The notes beneath the pieces were generated by a model. That model had not been told where the DNA came from. It ran no database searches and worked only from the letters and a program-made list of their open reading frames with translations. A stretch of 64,000 nt of DNA from Marinobacter sp. THAF197a (GTDB lineage Bacteria > Pseudomonadota > Gammaproteobacteria > Pseudomonadales > Oleiphilaceae), in the NCBI RefSeq assembly GCF_009363275.1, contig NZ_CP045324.1:2542001-2606000 (forward strand), given 5' to 3'. Shown piece by piece: positions 38,295-44,533 of the stretch. Each line of letters starts with the position of its first letter. Within the stretch, counting starts at the first letter, position 1. Both the position numbers and the translations under genes were made by a program.

Positions 38295-38310
38295 GATGAT
38301 AGTGATAGTG
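38295..38310. repeat. 16-bp direct repeat, copy 1 (non-coding)
   Basis: GATGATAGTGATAGTG on the plus strand, in the leader of the LPD25-like gene; identical to 36819-36834, where it codes for residues 3-7 of another early gene. Confidence 0.7.
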
Positions 38311-38359
38311 AAAAAGGTAGGGTCTGCCTTACGACAGACCCGAGGTCAATTCTTTATGG

Positions 38360-39088
38360 TCAGACGTTGACCACGTTGATTCGTCCAAACTTCTCCTTGT
38401 ACCGCTTGGCAAAGGAGCCGTGGACATTGATCGCAACGCTGGGGCCTTCGGCCTTGGCGCCATTGCATAAACCACAGGCCAGACAGGTCAGGCCGCTGGT
38501 CTCACTCAGGCACAGCACCTCACCCGGAAGCAGTGGGCTGTCCTCAGTCTTCACCCGGAAGGTACGCCGCCCGAACTTCTGATGCATGGCTGCAGCCTTG
38601 GGTGTATCTGCAGACACCATGCAGTACCGCAGGATGTCAGAGTTGAACTTCGGGTGTGCAATCTGGTGGGTGTAACCAGTGGTTCCAGCTGAGATAGCAG
38701 AGACGCCGTGCCATACGATTGCAGGCACTGCAGCTGGGTCACCATAGGAACCAAGGCGTACCATCCTGCCCTTGAACAGTGGGACAGTCTCGGCGCTCAG
38801 GAACTCATAGTTCCCACGCTTGTATGCCCTGTACACAGCCAGCGGCCCTTGGTGGGTGATGACATAGCATGACCCGCCCAGTGAGTGACGATGAGGGCAG
38901 GCACCACACACAGAACCATCCAGACCAGCCTTGGCTGCTACCTGGGGTTCGACATCTGAACGGAGAATCCACGTCTGAACCATGGGGCCGGTCTTGTCGT
39001 TCCGGCTGTTGAACGTGGCGATGGCGACGATTGGCTGGCCGTCCAGTTCAGACGGGCCTTGGTACAGGATTACACCGGCAGTTCTCAT
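38360..39088 (-). CDS. Hypothetical phage protein with cysteine clusters
   Basis: The largest early-region gene, 242 residues. Cysteine pairs stand at SVCGACPHRHSLGGSC and SGLTCLACGLCNGA, suggesting metal or zinc binding. Related proteins are annotated as hypothetical in marine phages; I do not know a function. The start is preceded by GAGGTAATGACATC and, further up, by a copy of the candidate phage promoter. Confidence 0.65.
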   Translation of the reverse strand: MRTAGVILYQGPSELDGQPIVAIATFNSRNDKTGPMVQTWILRSDVEPQVAAKAGLDGSVCGACPHRHSLGGSCYVITHQGPLAVYRAYKRGNYEFLSAETVPLFKGRMVRLGSYGDPAAVPAIVWHGVSAISAGTTGYTHQIAHPKFNSDILRYCMVSADTPKAAAMHQKFGRRTFRVKTEDSPLLPGEVLCLSETSGLTCLACGLCNGAKAEGPSVAINVHGSFAKRYKEKFGRINVVNV

Positions 39089-39103
39089 GATGTCATTACC
39101 TCA

Positions 39104-39128
39104 GGTTAGATTCGAGATCGGGTCAATT
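39104..39128 (-). promoter_or_regulatory. Candidate phage promoter, degenerate copy
   Basis: Minus strand reads TTGACCCGATCTCGAATCTA then ACC, just upstream of the 38360-39088 gene; a weaker match to the capsid and terminase copies. Confidence 0.4.
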
Positions 39129-39375
39129 AGATGTATTCAATGCCAAAAGACTTGACGGCATTCTTCAGGGCTGTGTCGATGTGGTCATCGTTTGCGTACT
39201 GGTAGACCTCATCGAACCAAGGCTGACGGTCAGCCAGCGGTATGGCCCACAGCCAGTCCCAGCGGTAACGTACTGGTGATAGTCCCTGGGCCTTGTACTC
39301 GGCAGCGTCAGGCTTATCCACCACAGACAGGAGCAGGAGGATTAACCGCTGGTAGTGGTCGGGTGTAATCTTCAT
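39127..39375 (-). CDS. Small hypothetical phage protein
   Basis: An 82-residue protein (MKITPDHYQRLILLLLSVVD...), rich in Trp and Asp, no recognised family. GAGG lies 7 nt before the ATG, and a good copy of the candidate phage promoter sits 12-37 bp upstream. Confidence 0.6.
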   Translation of the reverse strand: MKITPDHYQRLILLLLSVVDKPDAAEYKAQGLSPVRYRWDWLWAIPLADRQPWFDEVYQYANDDHIDTALKNAVKSFGIEYI

Positions 39376-39387
39376 GTCATTACCTCG

Positions 39388-39412
39388 GGTTGGAACTGAT
39401 GTCAGGACTATT
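39388..39412 (-). promoter_or_regulatory. Candidate phage promoter
   Basis: Minus strand contains TAGTCCTGACATC followed by AGTTCCAACC, sharing 13 consecutive bases with the copy upstream of the capsid gene. It overlaps the stop codon of the 39411-39563 gene. Confidence 0.5.
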
Positions 39413-39563
39413 AGCCCAGAAGAAAGATAGCTCGACCGTCGCGCTTGTTGTTCGCTTCAGCCTTTGACTTGATGTAGAACAGATCGTTCCTCACCTCCGG
39501 TTTGACCCAGATGTGGCGAGGAGCATGGTGTACAGCACGGTTCAGTAAAGCTTTGAAGGTCAT
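39411..39563 (-). CDS. Small basic hypothetical phage protein
   Basis: Fifty residues (MTFKALLNRAVHHAPRHIW...), basic. ATG at 39563 has AGGGA 8 nt upstream and overlaps the stop of the preceding gene (ATGA). The longer open frame to 39617 is not needed. No family recognised. Confidence 0.5.
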   Translation of the reverse strand: MTFKALLNRAVHHAPRHIWVKPEVRNDLFYIKSKAEANNKRDGRAIFLLG

Positions 39564-39694
39564 GATGATAGTCCCTGAATGTAGAAGTACTTGATGTAGT
39601 GGTGAGTACCATTCCAACAGACCCGTGAGTAAAGCCGTGGGTTATTCAGACCGCCAAGGGCGCAGTATCCCTTGTGGCTAATCTCTGTGTGCAT
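39560..39694 (-). CDS. Small hypothetical phage protein, first of the early operon
   Basis: Forty-four residues (MHTEISHKGYCALGGLNNP...), rich in Tyr, His and Gly. ATG at 39694 with GCGAGAT upstream. The frame is open to 39778 but the start with a ribosome site is preferred. It is the first gene after the long early leader. No family recognised. Confidence 0.5.
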   Translation of the reverse strand: MHTEISHKGYCALGGLNNPRLYSRVCWNGTHHYIKYFYIQGLSS

Positions 39695-39709
39695 GGTGTT
39701 ATCTCGCTT

Positions 39710-39733
39710 GGTTAGATTCCGCGACTGCTCACT
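39710..39733 (-). promoter_or_regulatory. Candidate phage promoter, degenerate copy
   Basis: Minus strand AGCAGTCGCGGAATCTAACC, upstream of the first early gene; matches the 3' half of the other early copies only. Confidence 0.3.
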
Positions 39734-39771
39734 CAGAGAATGACCAGCCGGAATATAACGGGGGCTGTTTA

Positions 39772-39786
39772 ACGTCACCGTGACGT
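39772..39786. promoter_or_regulatory. Inverted repeat, candidate operator
   Basis: ACGTCAC-C-GTGACGT, perfect 7-bp arms around one base, 78 bp before the first early gene and next to a TATATT box on the minus strand. Confidence 0.45.
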
Positions 39787-40217
39787 ATCGTTTGTATATT
39801 GACCCTCACTGGTGATAAGCCAGCTCCTCGTTGGTACTGAGGACTCGGGTGGGTCTATCTGTGCGGTGTGTTACCAGACGTGGAGACTCTCTTCGCTTCA
39901 ACGTGGTTAGTGGCTTCACTTGCTCCACCGTTTCCCCGCGTAGTCCGAAGACCAGTGAGCAGGGTGACTGTATCCACTAGTCTCTCGACCCATGTTTCTT
40001 GTCGCTCAATCGGTTAACTGGGAGGGATAAGTGCCCTTTGCCAGACCCGCTCGGGCTAGGTAGGCGCTCTTGAGCTTGGCCATACCATCGAAGCCGTCAT
40101 CCTGAACCGTCAGGCCGTCCGCTGTTTAAGGAGTCGCGGCAACTCATGGAGGAATATGGTGGGTCTTCCCTGACCCGAGGCTTCCCGCCTCAACTTCCTG
40201 CTCAATCCTTGGAGCCT

Positions 40218-40245
40218 ATTCTACACGTTCTCGATTCGGTGTCAA
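40218..40245 (-). promoter_or_regulatory. Strong sigma-70 promoter for the early operon
   Basis: Minus strand TTGACA, 16-bp spacer, TAGAAT: a perfect -35 and a 5/6 -10. It points at the early small genes and would start an RNA with a leader of about 520 nt before the first coding region at 39694. Confidence 0.75.
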
Positions 40246-40406
40246 GCTCAATTTCAACCTGACCTCAGTTCTTTCAGTTATGACCTGCAGTTGGTGTAGC
40301 CCCGCGTTCTCACTCTGTTCTGCCTCGTTTAACGACTGCTTTTTGTTCTGGCGTCACTCAGTTGGCGTCCCGTCGTGGCTGCTAAGAGCCGGACTGCTGG
40401 TCTAAC

Positions 40407-40417
40407 TGTTAAAGAGC
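40407..40417 (-). promoter_or_regulatory. rRNA-type boxA antitermination element
   Basis: Minus strand GCTCTTTAACA, identical to 11 bases of the E. coli rRNA boxA (TGCTCTTTAACA), which binds NusB-NusE. It lies about 47 bp after the -10 of the upstream promoter-like element and upstream of the strong promoter. Confidence 0.5.
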
Positions 40418-40418
40418 T

Positions 40419-40435
40419 GGAGGTCTGGCCGGTGG
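40419..40435 (+). repeat. 17-bp direct repeat, copy 1
   Basis: GGAGGTCTGGCCGGTGG, identical to 40783-40799; truncated versions occur at 40691-40701 and 40705-40718. Confidence 0.8.
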
Positions 40436-40463
40436 CCGTTGCCTCATTCGATGGAGCTATTGA

Positions 40464-40492
40464 ATCATACCGGTATGCCCGACGTCAACAAT
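40464..40492 (-). promoter_or_regulatory. Promoter-like element overlapping a palindrome
   Basis: Minus strand TTGTTG, 16-bp spacer, TATGAT. The perfect 12-bp palindrome CATACCGGTATG (40466-40477) covers the -10 box, as a repressor operator would. Confidence 0.5.
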
Positions 40493-40612
40493 TATTTTGA
40501 GGTCAGGACAAAAAGAATTACCCCGGGTTCTTCCCTCCTTTATACGCAAAATCATGATAGTGGCTGAGCTGGAGGCTTAACCACATGATATAGTGTGTGT
40601 TTGAGCTGGGAG

Positions 40613-40628
40613 ACACAACATATTGTGT
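40613..40628. promoter_or_regulatory. Inverted repeat, candidate operator
   Basis: ACACAA-CATA-TTGTGT, perfect 6-bp arms, in an AT-rich stretch upstream of the early promoters. Confidence 0.4.
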
Positions 40629-40782
40629 TACTTGAGGTGCGTATAGGGTGTGGGTCTTGGACGTTACAATATAACATTAAGTCATGGCCTGAGGTCTGGC
40701 CTACGGTCTGACCGGTGGTGATAGTCCCTTGTACCTTCCCCTACCTGAGGGGATGACACCCAGTGATACCAAGGGATAGGCC

Positions 40783-40799
40783 GGAGGTCTGGCCGGTGG
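40783..40799 (+). repeat. 17-bp direct repeat, copy 2
   Basis: Second exact copy of GGAGGTCTGGCCGGTGG, in a stretch (40,690-41,000) where GGTCTGRCC and GACCGGAGG variants recur. Confidence 0.8.
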
Positions 40800-41041
40800 T
40801 TGCACAGGAGGAAAGACCCCATGCCCTGACCGGAGGTCAATCGAGGGGGGTGTACGGGGGGTTTTCCGGGCGCTGGCCTTTACATAAGAGCGCTCAGGTT
40901 TATACAACAAAACAAACGTGGGGTTATGACGGACGGTGGGACTCCAGGTATGACCGGAGGATGTCCAGGAGGGTATAACTTGAGGTTGTGACCAGGGGTT
41001 GGCCATAGACTTGCCTTGAGGTTCGTTCGGCTTACGCCTCA

Positions 41042-41066
41042 CTCACCCCCAAGTCGGGACTGAAAA
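41042..41066 (-). promoter_or_regulatory. Candidate phage promoter, degenerate copy
   Basis: Minus strand TTTTCAGTCCCGACTTGGGG then GTGAG, resembling the terminase copy in its AGTCCCGAC core; it lies after the late terminator, near the presumed genome end. Confidence 0.35.
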
Positions 41067-41214
41067 CGTGAATCTTATCGCTGCCTACAGTTAGACCCTG
41101 TTGGTCTTCACGGTAGTAGTACTGGTACTGGGGTCAATGAGCCAGGGGTCATACCAGGGGTTATGACCATAGGTTTGACTCACCCCCAAGAACTAAAGGT
41201 AAGACCAGGGGTAG

Positions 41215-41257
41215 TAAAAAAAAGCCCTAACCTCAGGTTTAACTGTAGGTTAGGGCT
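41215..41257 (-). terminator. Late transcription terminator after the terminase gene
   Basis: Minus strand AGCCCTAACCT / AGGTTAGGGCT, 11-bp perfect stem with a 13-nt loop, followed by a long T run. It is 112 bp downstream of the large terminase gene. Confidence 0.88.
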
Positions 41258-41368
41258 AGGGGTACAACTAGGAGGAGGCAGAACATGAGGAGGAGAACCA
41301 TGGGTAGAACCCCCACATAGACTTATAGTTATATGACCTTGGGGTTCCACCTTTGGGACGACATTATT

Positions 41369-43072
41369 CTAGGCCTTGTGCCACAAGGGCTCCAGACCAT
41401 CGCTTACCCATGAATTTCTGTAGAGATTTTGATCAATTCCCTGTGCATGGTCGATGAAGTCCTGAAGTTCTGCCTTCAGTAACTCCTCTTTCCGTGCTTC
41501 CTCGGCACCGTGACTGTCCTGCTCCAGCATGTCCTGGAAGTACTTGACCAGGATTGCCAGTGCGTCCAACCGGTCGTCATGGCCCAAGGCCCCCTTCTCA
41601 GCTGTGATTCTACTCATCTGGTAGAAGAGAGAGTACGCTGGGTTGCTCTTGGTTGACTCGTAGTCAGACACGATGACCCGTGGGTCTACAATCAGACGGT
41701 GCTGCATCATGACAGGCTCAAGGGTGTCTATGATGCGTTTTTCCTTCTGGATATGCTGACGTTGGCCTATGGTTGAACATGGGTACACACGGCTCAGGAC
41801 AGGCTTCAGCAGGGCCTCAAACATGCCATCACCGAAGTTATCCTCAATGATAATCTCGTTGACCTGATGTTTCTTAGCGATCTTTGCCAAGGACTCCAGA
41901 ACCTCAGGGCCATAACCGCCGATCAGACCGCCGGCTTCAGGTACAAAGACGTTACCGTTGAGCATGTAACCCACGGCATAGGCTGTCTCGTCCTTACCAC
42001 GACCTGAGGGGTCAATGGACATTGCCCGCATCTGGTAGTCCACCAGTTCCTTGGCCACATAGAATGGCTGGAAGTAGCGGTCACCGGCCAACCCCAGGTT
42101 AGGTAGCTCGGACATCCCATAGTCTTTGTCCAGGGTGTGTACCAGCTCAGTTGGCCCCTTCTGGTATGGGACAGACATGACCAGGAGGTCGGAGAACTTC
42201 AGGGGATACTTGTCGGCATCGCTGAGGCTTGTGTCCAGCATGAACTGGAGGGCAAAGCCTGCCTTACCATATGACAGCAGACGTTCCTGCAGGTCTTCGT
42301 TACTGAACCGCTTGGGGTCAGTCGTAGAGCCTTGCTCGTAGTTCGGGTTCTCCAGGATGAATGGTGCCAGTTTCCCGGCATAGGCCATGACCTGCTCATC
42401 ACTTGGGTATAGTGCCGGCCAGATGCGACACTCGTAGCCACGCTTCGGCAACTCGTTGTACAGGCTCATCTCACACTGAGGTGTTCCCAGGAAGATGATA
42501 CGACTGGTCGGCAGAGGCTTGAGGATAGCGTCGAACTCTTTGACCAGCTCTGAGAGACGCTCTCGGGCTGTCTGGGTCTGACTATTATTCACGACTTCAA
42601 TGTCATCTGCGATGATGACGTCAGCTCGGCTACCTGTCAGCTGACCTGTGATACCTACGGATTTAACCGAAGGACTGTGGTCAGGACTGGCGGGGCCAAC
42701 ATCAAAGGCGTGGAGGCTGTCTCTCTGTTCCGATCTTGCGGACAGGTGCGCCAGCCAGGGCACGGTGTTAATCAAACGCTTGGTAAACGTGGAGAACTGG
42801 TCTGCCCGATCTTTACTGGCCGATACCACCATAATCTTGAGCTGGGGGTCTCGGTACAGAAGCCAGACCACAAAGGCAGAGGTAATCCAGCTCTTACCGA
42901 CGCCCCGGAAGGCTTCGATGATGCACCGCTTTGGGCCGTGCTGGAGGTACTTACCAATGTCGTACTGGAGGGGTGTTGGGTCAGGGAGCGCCAGTTCTTT
43001 CCAGATGGCCAGAAGGAAGTAACGAAAGTCTGACTTCAGTTTCTTCTCGGCCACCAGAACTTTATCGCTCAT
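41369..43072 (-). CDS. Terminase large subunit (T7 gp19-like)
   Basis: The ATPase-nuclease motor that packages phage DNA. The 567-residue protein has a Walker A-like FRGVGKSW (residues 55-62), Walker B DVIIADD (151-157), the coupling region RIIFLGTPQ (191-199), and nuclease acidic residues in SIDPSGRGKDETA (Asp354), EDNFGDGMF (about 410) and GHDDRLDAL (about 520). Length and layout are those of T7 gp19. It is the last late gene. A clear copy of the candidate phage promoter lies immediately before the ATG, so there may be little or no room for a ribosome site on that transcript. Confidence 0.93.
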   Translation of the reverse strand: MSDKVLVAEKKLKSDFRYFLLAIWKELALPDPTPLQYDIGKYLQHGPKRCIIEAFRGVGKSWITSAFVVWLLYRDPQLKIMVVSASKDRADQFSTFTKRLINTVPWLAHLSARSEQRDSLHAFDVGPASPDHSPSVKSVGITGQLTGSRADVIIADDIEVVNNSQTQTARERLSELVKEFDAILKPLPTSRIIFLGTPQCEMSLYNELPKRGYECRIWPALYPSDEQVMAYAGKLAPFILENPNYEQGSTTDPKRFSNEDLQERLLSYGKAGFALQFMLDTSLSDADKYPLKFSDLLVMSVPYQKGPTELVHTLDKDYGMSELPNLGLAGDRYFQPFYVAKELVDYQMRAMSIDPSGRGKDETAYAVGYMLNGNVFVPEAGGLIGGYGPEVLESLAKIAKKHQVNEIIIEDNFGDGMFEALLKPVLSRVYPCSTIGQRQHIQKEKRIIDTLEPVMMQHRLIVDPRVIVSDYESTKSNPAYSLFYQMSRITAEKGALGHDDRLDALAILVKYFQDMLEQDSHGAEEARKEELLKAELQDFIDHAQGIDQNLYRNSWVSDGLEPLWHKA

Positions 43073-43073
43073 G

Positions 43074-43098
43074 GGTTGGTTCCGATGTCGGGTCTAAG
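43074..43098 (-). promoter_or_regulatory. Candidate phage promoter before the large terminase
   Basis: Minus strand TTAGACCCGACATCGGAACC then AACC, ending 1 bp from the terminase ATG; strong match to the capsid copy (GACATCGG-AC-AACC). Confidence 0.5.
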
Positions 43099-43133
43099 GC
43101 CCCTCAGGTCGTCCTGGAGAGGCCTCAGGTTAA

Positions 43134-43373
43134 TCAGTGCGTTGGGTACTGGTCGTCAACGTCAAAGGCATCTGGCAGCTCGTCAGCCAGTTTCCCGAGG
43201 GGGCTTGTGGCGTTGGGTCGAAGCTCGATGTTGTTATCTTTGAGCATCTGACGGGCTACGTTCAGTTCTGACGCTGAGGCCTTACCTGACCTCACCCGAT
43301 TGAGCAGTTCACCGGCAGTTGCGATGTGCAACTCTTCCAGCAAAATCTCCAAGGTAAACTGACCGTCACTCAT
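43134..43373 (-). CDS. Terminase small subunit (T7 gp18-like)
   Basis: DNA-recognition subunit of the packaging motor, 79 residues. The motif LLNRVRSGKASASELNVARQMLKDNNI is the common helical core of T7-type small terminases. It starts 4 bp inside the end of the HNH-like gene (overlap), and is followed by the large subunit 61 bp later. Confidence 0.87.
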   Translation of the reverse strand: MSDGQFTLEILLEELHIATAGELLNRVRSGKASASELNVARQMLKDNNIELRPNATSPLGKLADELPDAFDVDDQYPTH

Positions 43374-43600
43374 TTGTTTCGTCCTCTGTTCTCTTTCTGA
43401 GATTGAATACGGAGGTTGCTCCTTGCGTTATTCCGGGGGTTTCTGTCCCTGTGATCGACGTCCTTGCCGTCACCCTTACGTACCTTTCCAGCCTTCTCCA
43501 TCTTGCGTCTGGCGGCATTACGCCCTGCCCTACGCTTCTTCTGTTCAGGCTTGGAGTGGTACTCACGGTACTCTTTCTTGTAATCGCGCTTCTTGGACAT
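43370..43600 (-). CDS. HNH-like basic protein
   Basis: A 76-residue, very basic protein (MSKKRDYKKEYREYHSKPEQ...) ending in GKDVDHRDRNPRNNARSNLR, the His-Asn part of an HNH fold (DvdHrD.Np.Nn..sNLr). It is probably a minimal DNA nicking or packaging-associated protein; HNH proteins next to terminases aid packaging in other phages, but that is by analogy. It overlaps both the endolysin and small terminase genes. Confidence 0.72.
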   Translation of the reverse strand: MSKKRDYKKEYREYHSKPEQKKRRAGRNAARRKMEKAGKVRKGDGKDVDHRDRNPRNNARSNLRIQSQKENRGRNK

Positions 43601-44093
43601 AGGCGGTCATCGCTGTTCCGTGGGTGTCAAAGAGCCGGGACAACCAGCCTTTGCCAAAGTGTTTGAAGGTTGAGAGGTTGACGTAATGGAGGGCACGTCT
43701 AACGGAGTACTGGAGCATCACCACATTGAGTGGGGCCTCGTGTGCGGCACCGAGGGTCATAGGCCCGACGATACCGTCCTGTTTGACCCCAAGTGATGCT
43801 TGGAGGAGTCTCTTGGCTCGGCCTTGGCCTTGGTTTACCGCTGAGTCAAAGACCATGAGAGCCAGAGGCCCAGGAAGCTCACCGCAACGGCAAGCCTCCC
43901 AGTAATCTCTCCGGTAAATCTCACGGGCCTGTGCCTTGGTCAAATTCGCGATGTCAACCGTAGGGTATGCTCGCTTGGAGATTCCGTACTTCGTTTCACC
44001 ACCAGGGTCTCGGGGGTCATTAACGTAACCCCCTTCCCAGTGAAAGACGTGCTCCATGGCTACTTCAAAGTAATCCACAGGCACGTAGTCCAT
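43563..44093 (-). CDS. Endolysin (GH108-type N-acetylmuramidase)
   Basis: Degrades peptidoglycan at lysis. In 176 residues it has the GH108 signature WEGGYVNDPRDPGGETKYG with catalytic Glu20, then ISKRAYP and a peptidoglycan-binding-like C-terminal segment (LLQASLGVKQDGIVGPMT). T7 itself uses an amidase elsewhere in the genome, so this is a replaced lysis module. No signal peptide is evident, so export would depend on a holin. It starts at the stop of the preceding small gene (TAATG). Confidence 0.87.
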   Translation of the reverse strand: MDYVPVDYFEVAMEHVFHWEGGYVNDPRDPGGETKYGISKRAYPTVDIANLTKAQAREIYRRDYWEACRCGELPGPLALMVFDSAVNQGQGRAKRLLQASLGVKQDGIVGPMTLGAAHEAPLNVVMLQYSVRRALHYVNLSTFKHFGKGWLSRLFDTHGTAMTAYVQEARLQERVP

Positions 44094-44272
44094 TACTTCA
44101 CCTCAGGGCCGTAGTAGGCTTCCTTGACGGCTGCAACCACTTCGTCATCCACGGTGTTGGTGGTGCGACCAGCGGCATACTCCAGGCCAAGGATGACCAG
44201 ACGCATGAGGAATTTCTCGGTCAACAGCTTGGTTGCCAGAGAGGTCAGGATTGTTGCAAATACTGCAGGCAT
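44093..44272 (-). CDS. 59-residue phage protein in the lysis cassette
   Basis: Too short for a 60-codon filter but clear: ATG at 44272 with GGAG 8 nt upstream, stop overlapping the endolysin start. The sequence (starting MPAVFATILTSLATKLLTEK, then FLMRLVILGLEYAAGRT) is hydrophobic in the first half and charged in the second (DDEVVAAVKEAYYG). Similar small proteins sit near lysis genes in other podoviruses. Holin or accessory lysis role possible. Confidence 0.6.
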   Translation of the reverse strand: MPAVFATILTSLATKLLTEKFLMRLVILGLEYAAGRTTNTVDDEVVAAVKEAYYGPEVK

Positions 44273-44287
44273 AGGAATAACTCCTTG

Positions 44288-44530
44288 TTATTGTTGTTTT
44301 TTAAGGTTTTTCATTTCAGTGCGCAGCTCTACGATGGCCTCAGCAAGCCCCCGCATGTTGTCATCCATCTTGTCGAGCACCTGAACGAAACGCTCACGCT
44401 CCTTCCTGGTCTCGTAGTGAGACTGTTCAAGAAGGGTGATTCGGGTATTCAGGTGAACCCAGGACGGGACAATCGCGATGACAGCTGTAAGAACCACCGC
44501 CAAGAACCACTTGGGGAGGTCTTTAAGCAT
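44288..44530 (-). CDS. Candidate holin / membrane lysis protein
   Basis: Eighty residues: short N-terminus, one membrane helix (WFLAVVLTAVIAIVPSWV, residues 8-25) and a charged coiled coil (LEQSHYETRKERERFVQVL...LRTEMKNLKK). It lies in the position of T7 17.5 (holin), directly after the tail fibre. A single helix plus coiled coil also fits an i-spanin or XhlA-like protein, so holin is the most likely but not certain. Confidence 0.6.
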   Translation of the reverse strand: MLKDLPKWFLAVVLTAVIAIVPSWVHLNTRITLLEQSHYETRKERERFVQVLDKMDDNMRGLAEAIVELRTEMKNLKKQQ

Positions 44531-44533
44531 GTC

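Larger units (their letters stand above)
39695..41368. other. 1.67-kb region without clear genes between terminase and early genes (phage ends and early control region)
   Basis: No frame here looks like a protein; the one long frame (minus, 40701-41042) is low-complexity Pro/Ser/Arg made by short repeats. The region holds a near-consensus sigma-70 promoter, a second promoter-like element with a palindrome, an rRNA-type boxA, inverted repeats, 17-bp direct repeats and the late terminator. By analogy with T7 it should contain the joined genome ends. Confidence 0.65.

Noticed and set aside
40006..40083. 25-codon minus-strand frame (MAKLKSAYLARAGLAKGTYP...) in the early leader
   Set aside because: The peptide looks protein-like but has no ribosome site; could be a real leader peptide, evidence too thin to annotate.
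40701..41042. 113-codon minus-strand frame in the control region
   Set aside because: Pro/Ser/Arg low-complexity product made by GGTCTGGCC- and GACCGGAGG-type repeats, no ribosome site, overlaps promoter- and repeat-like elements.
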